Origin: Planctomyces sp.
GTDB taxonomy: Bacteria; Planctomycetota; Planctomycetia; Planctomycetales; Planctomycetaceae
Assembly (NCBI GenBank): GCA_005809115.1
Contig: SYLK01000721.1
Location: forward strand, 1-6,620
DNA length: 6,620 bases
Reading direction: 5' to 3'
In this document: piece after piece, positions 6,151 to 6,620 of the stretch
Layout: each line of letters starts with the position of its first letter
Numbering within the stretch: position 1 is the first letter of the stretch
Notes under the pieces: generated by a model
Database searches by the model: none
The model's input: the letters and a program-made list of their open reading frames with translations, nothing else
Told to the model about the DNA's origin: nothing
Position numbers and translations under genes: made by a program

Positions 6151-6155
6151 CCTGA

Positions 6156-6620
6156 ATGTTACTGGAATCCGAAGTTCGCAGAGGCCGACTGATCACGACT
6201 GTCGGCACCGTCTGCCGCAGCACCATCTGCCGCAGCAGCCTGGTGCTGGCGCTGGTCGCTGGTGCTGCTGTGTCAGGTGACGACTGGCCCCAGTGGCGGG
6301 GACCGAACTCCACCGGGGTTGCCCTGTCATCTCGGCCCCTGCCCGAGAAATTTTCTCCGGTCGAAAACGTCCGGTGGTCGACCGAGCTGGGAGACGGGAT
6401 CAGCAGCCCGGTGGTTGTCGCCGGCCGACTGTTCAGTACCGCGATTCTTGGCGAAAAACCAGGGAACCAGTTTGTCGTCTTCTGCCATGATGCCGTGACG
6501 GGTGTGAAGATCTGGCAGCGGGACATGGAAGTCACCGGGGAAGTCCTGCCGAAGATTCACGCGTCAAACAGCTATGCCTCGTCCACTCCGGCGGCAGACG
6601 CTGAGCGGGTGTATGTCTAC
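6156..6620 (+). CDS. Secreted PQQ-like beta-propeller repeat protein, 5' part
   Basis: An open frame of 155 codons runs off the right edge. The N-terminus has a long basic segment with a 5-codon duplication, a hydrophobic stretch (SLVLALVAGAAVSG, about 28-41) and a likely cleavage site before DDWPQWRGPNSTGV. That last motif is the hallmark N-terminus of the PQQ-like (BamB-type WD40-like) proteins abundant in Planctomycetes and Verrucomicrobia. First propeller strands follow: VRWSTELGDGISSPVVVAGRLF, then FVVFCHDAVTGVKIWQRDM, matching the 'V...G.ly....l.alda.tG...W' repeat, and NSYASSTPAADAERVYVY. These proteins are exported. The fold is a propeller, but cofactor binding is generally not shown, so a PQQ enzyme function should not be assumed. 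It is transcribed away from ald and the rest of the window. Confidence 0.88.
   Translation, partial: MLLESEVRRGRLITTVGTVCRSTICRSSLVLALVAGAAVSGDDWPQWRGPNSTGVALSSRPLPEKFSPVENVRWSTELGDGISSPVVVAGRLFSTAILGEKPGNQFVVFCHDAVTGVKIWQRDMEVTGEVLPKIHASNSYASSTPAADAERVYVY
6211..6240 (+). repeat. In-frame 15-bp tandem duplication in the signal peptide of the PQQ-like protein
   Basis: TCTGCCGCAGCA occurs at 6211-6222 and again at 6226-6237, a 15-base period. It encodes CRSTI then CRSSL in the n-region of the signal peptide, lengthening it without changing frame. Confidence 0.6.

Larger units (their letters stand above)
5778..6155. other. Divergent intergenic region between ald and the PQQ-like gene
   Basis: These 378 bases separate the ald start (minus) from the PQQ-like gene start (plus), so both promoters should lie here. 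I see a candidate ald promoter near 5836-5864, a weak candidate plus-strand pair TTGCCG (6038-6043) and GATACA (6061-6066) with 17-base spacing, and a tandem 16-bp repeat at 6103-6134. A short plus-strand frame (5879-6130) lacks domain, codon or ribosome-site support and is probably not a gene. No RNA gene is apparent. Confidence 0.5.

Noticed and set aside
1..6620. A new defence, mobile or biosynthetic system
   Set aside because: There is no transposase, integrase, nuclease, toxin-antitoxin pair, CRISPR array or attachment site; the genes are mostly recognisable housekeeping or envelope families.

Overview
The window looks like chromosomal DNA from a planctomycete. It is GC-rich. It carries a prepilin-type leader (GFTIVELLVVI), an esterase fused to a DUF1080 domain, a DUF1573 protein, a secreted PQQ-like beta-propeller protein with the DWPQWRGPN signature, and a tetrahydromethanopterin-linked C1 dehydrogenase. 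That mix is typical of Planctomycetes. This assignment is inferred from gene content only.

Layout: six genes lie on the minus strand and one on the plus strand. Read in the direction of minus-strand transcription, the order is: alanine dehydrogenase (ald, 4668-5777); an NAD(P)-dependent methylene-tetrahydromethanopterin dehydrogenase (mtdB/mtdC class, 3755-4621); a DUF1573 protein whose N-terminal reading frame is doubtful (3203-3739); a secreted or membrane-anchored esterase-DUF1080 fusion (1563-3206); a secreted protein with a C-terminal membrane anchor and unknown function (236-1546); and, after a 122-base gap, the 5' end of a pilin-like gene running off the left edge (1-113). Spacing is tight from ald to the membrane-anchored protein: 46, 15, -4 and 16 bases. 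These five genes could therefore be one transcript, although their functions fall into two groups: cytoplasmic metabolism (ald, mtdB) and envelope or secreted proteins (the next three). On the plus strand, diverging from ald across a 378-base intergenic region, the PQQ-like gene starts at 6156 and runs off the right edge.

The main second-look items are local. The pilin-like gene has a well-spaced Shine-Dalgarno and ATG but an in-frame TGA at codon 8, before the conserved leader. A structured REP-like repeat at 1645-1697 lies inside the last ~45 codons of the esterase gene and appears to have supplied its C-terminal tail. Codon statistics suggest the DUF1573 gene changes frame near 3440-3475. 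Short tandem duplications of 15-16 bp occur in the PQQ gene leader, in its signal peptide, and just after the signal peptide of the membrane-anchored protein. I found no CRISPR array, transposase, tRNA or rRNA, and no defence or biosynthetic system. I do not see a convincing wholly new system here.
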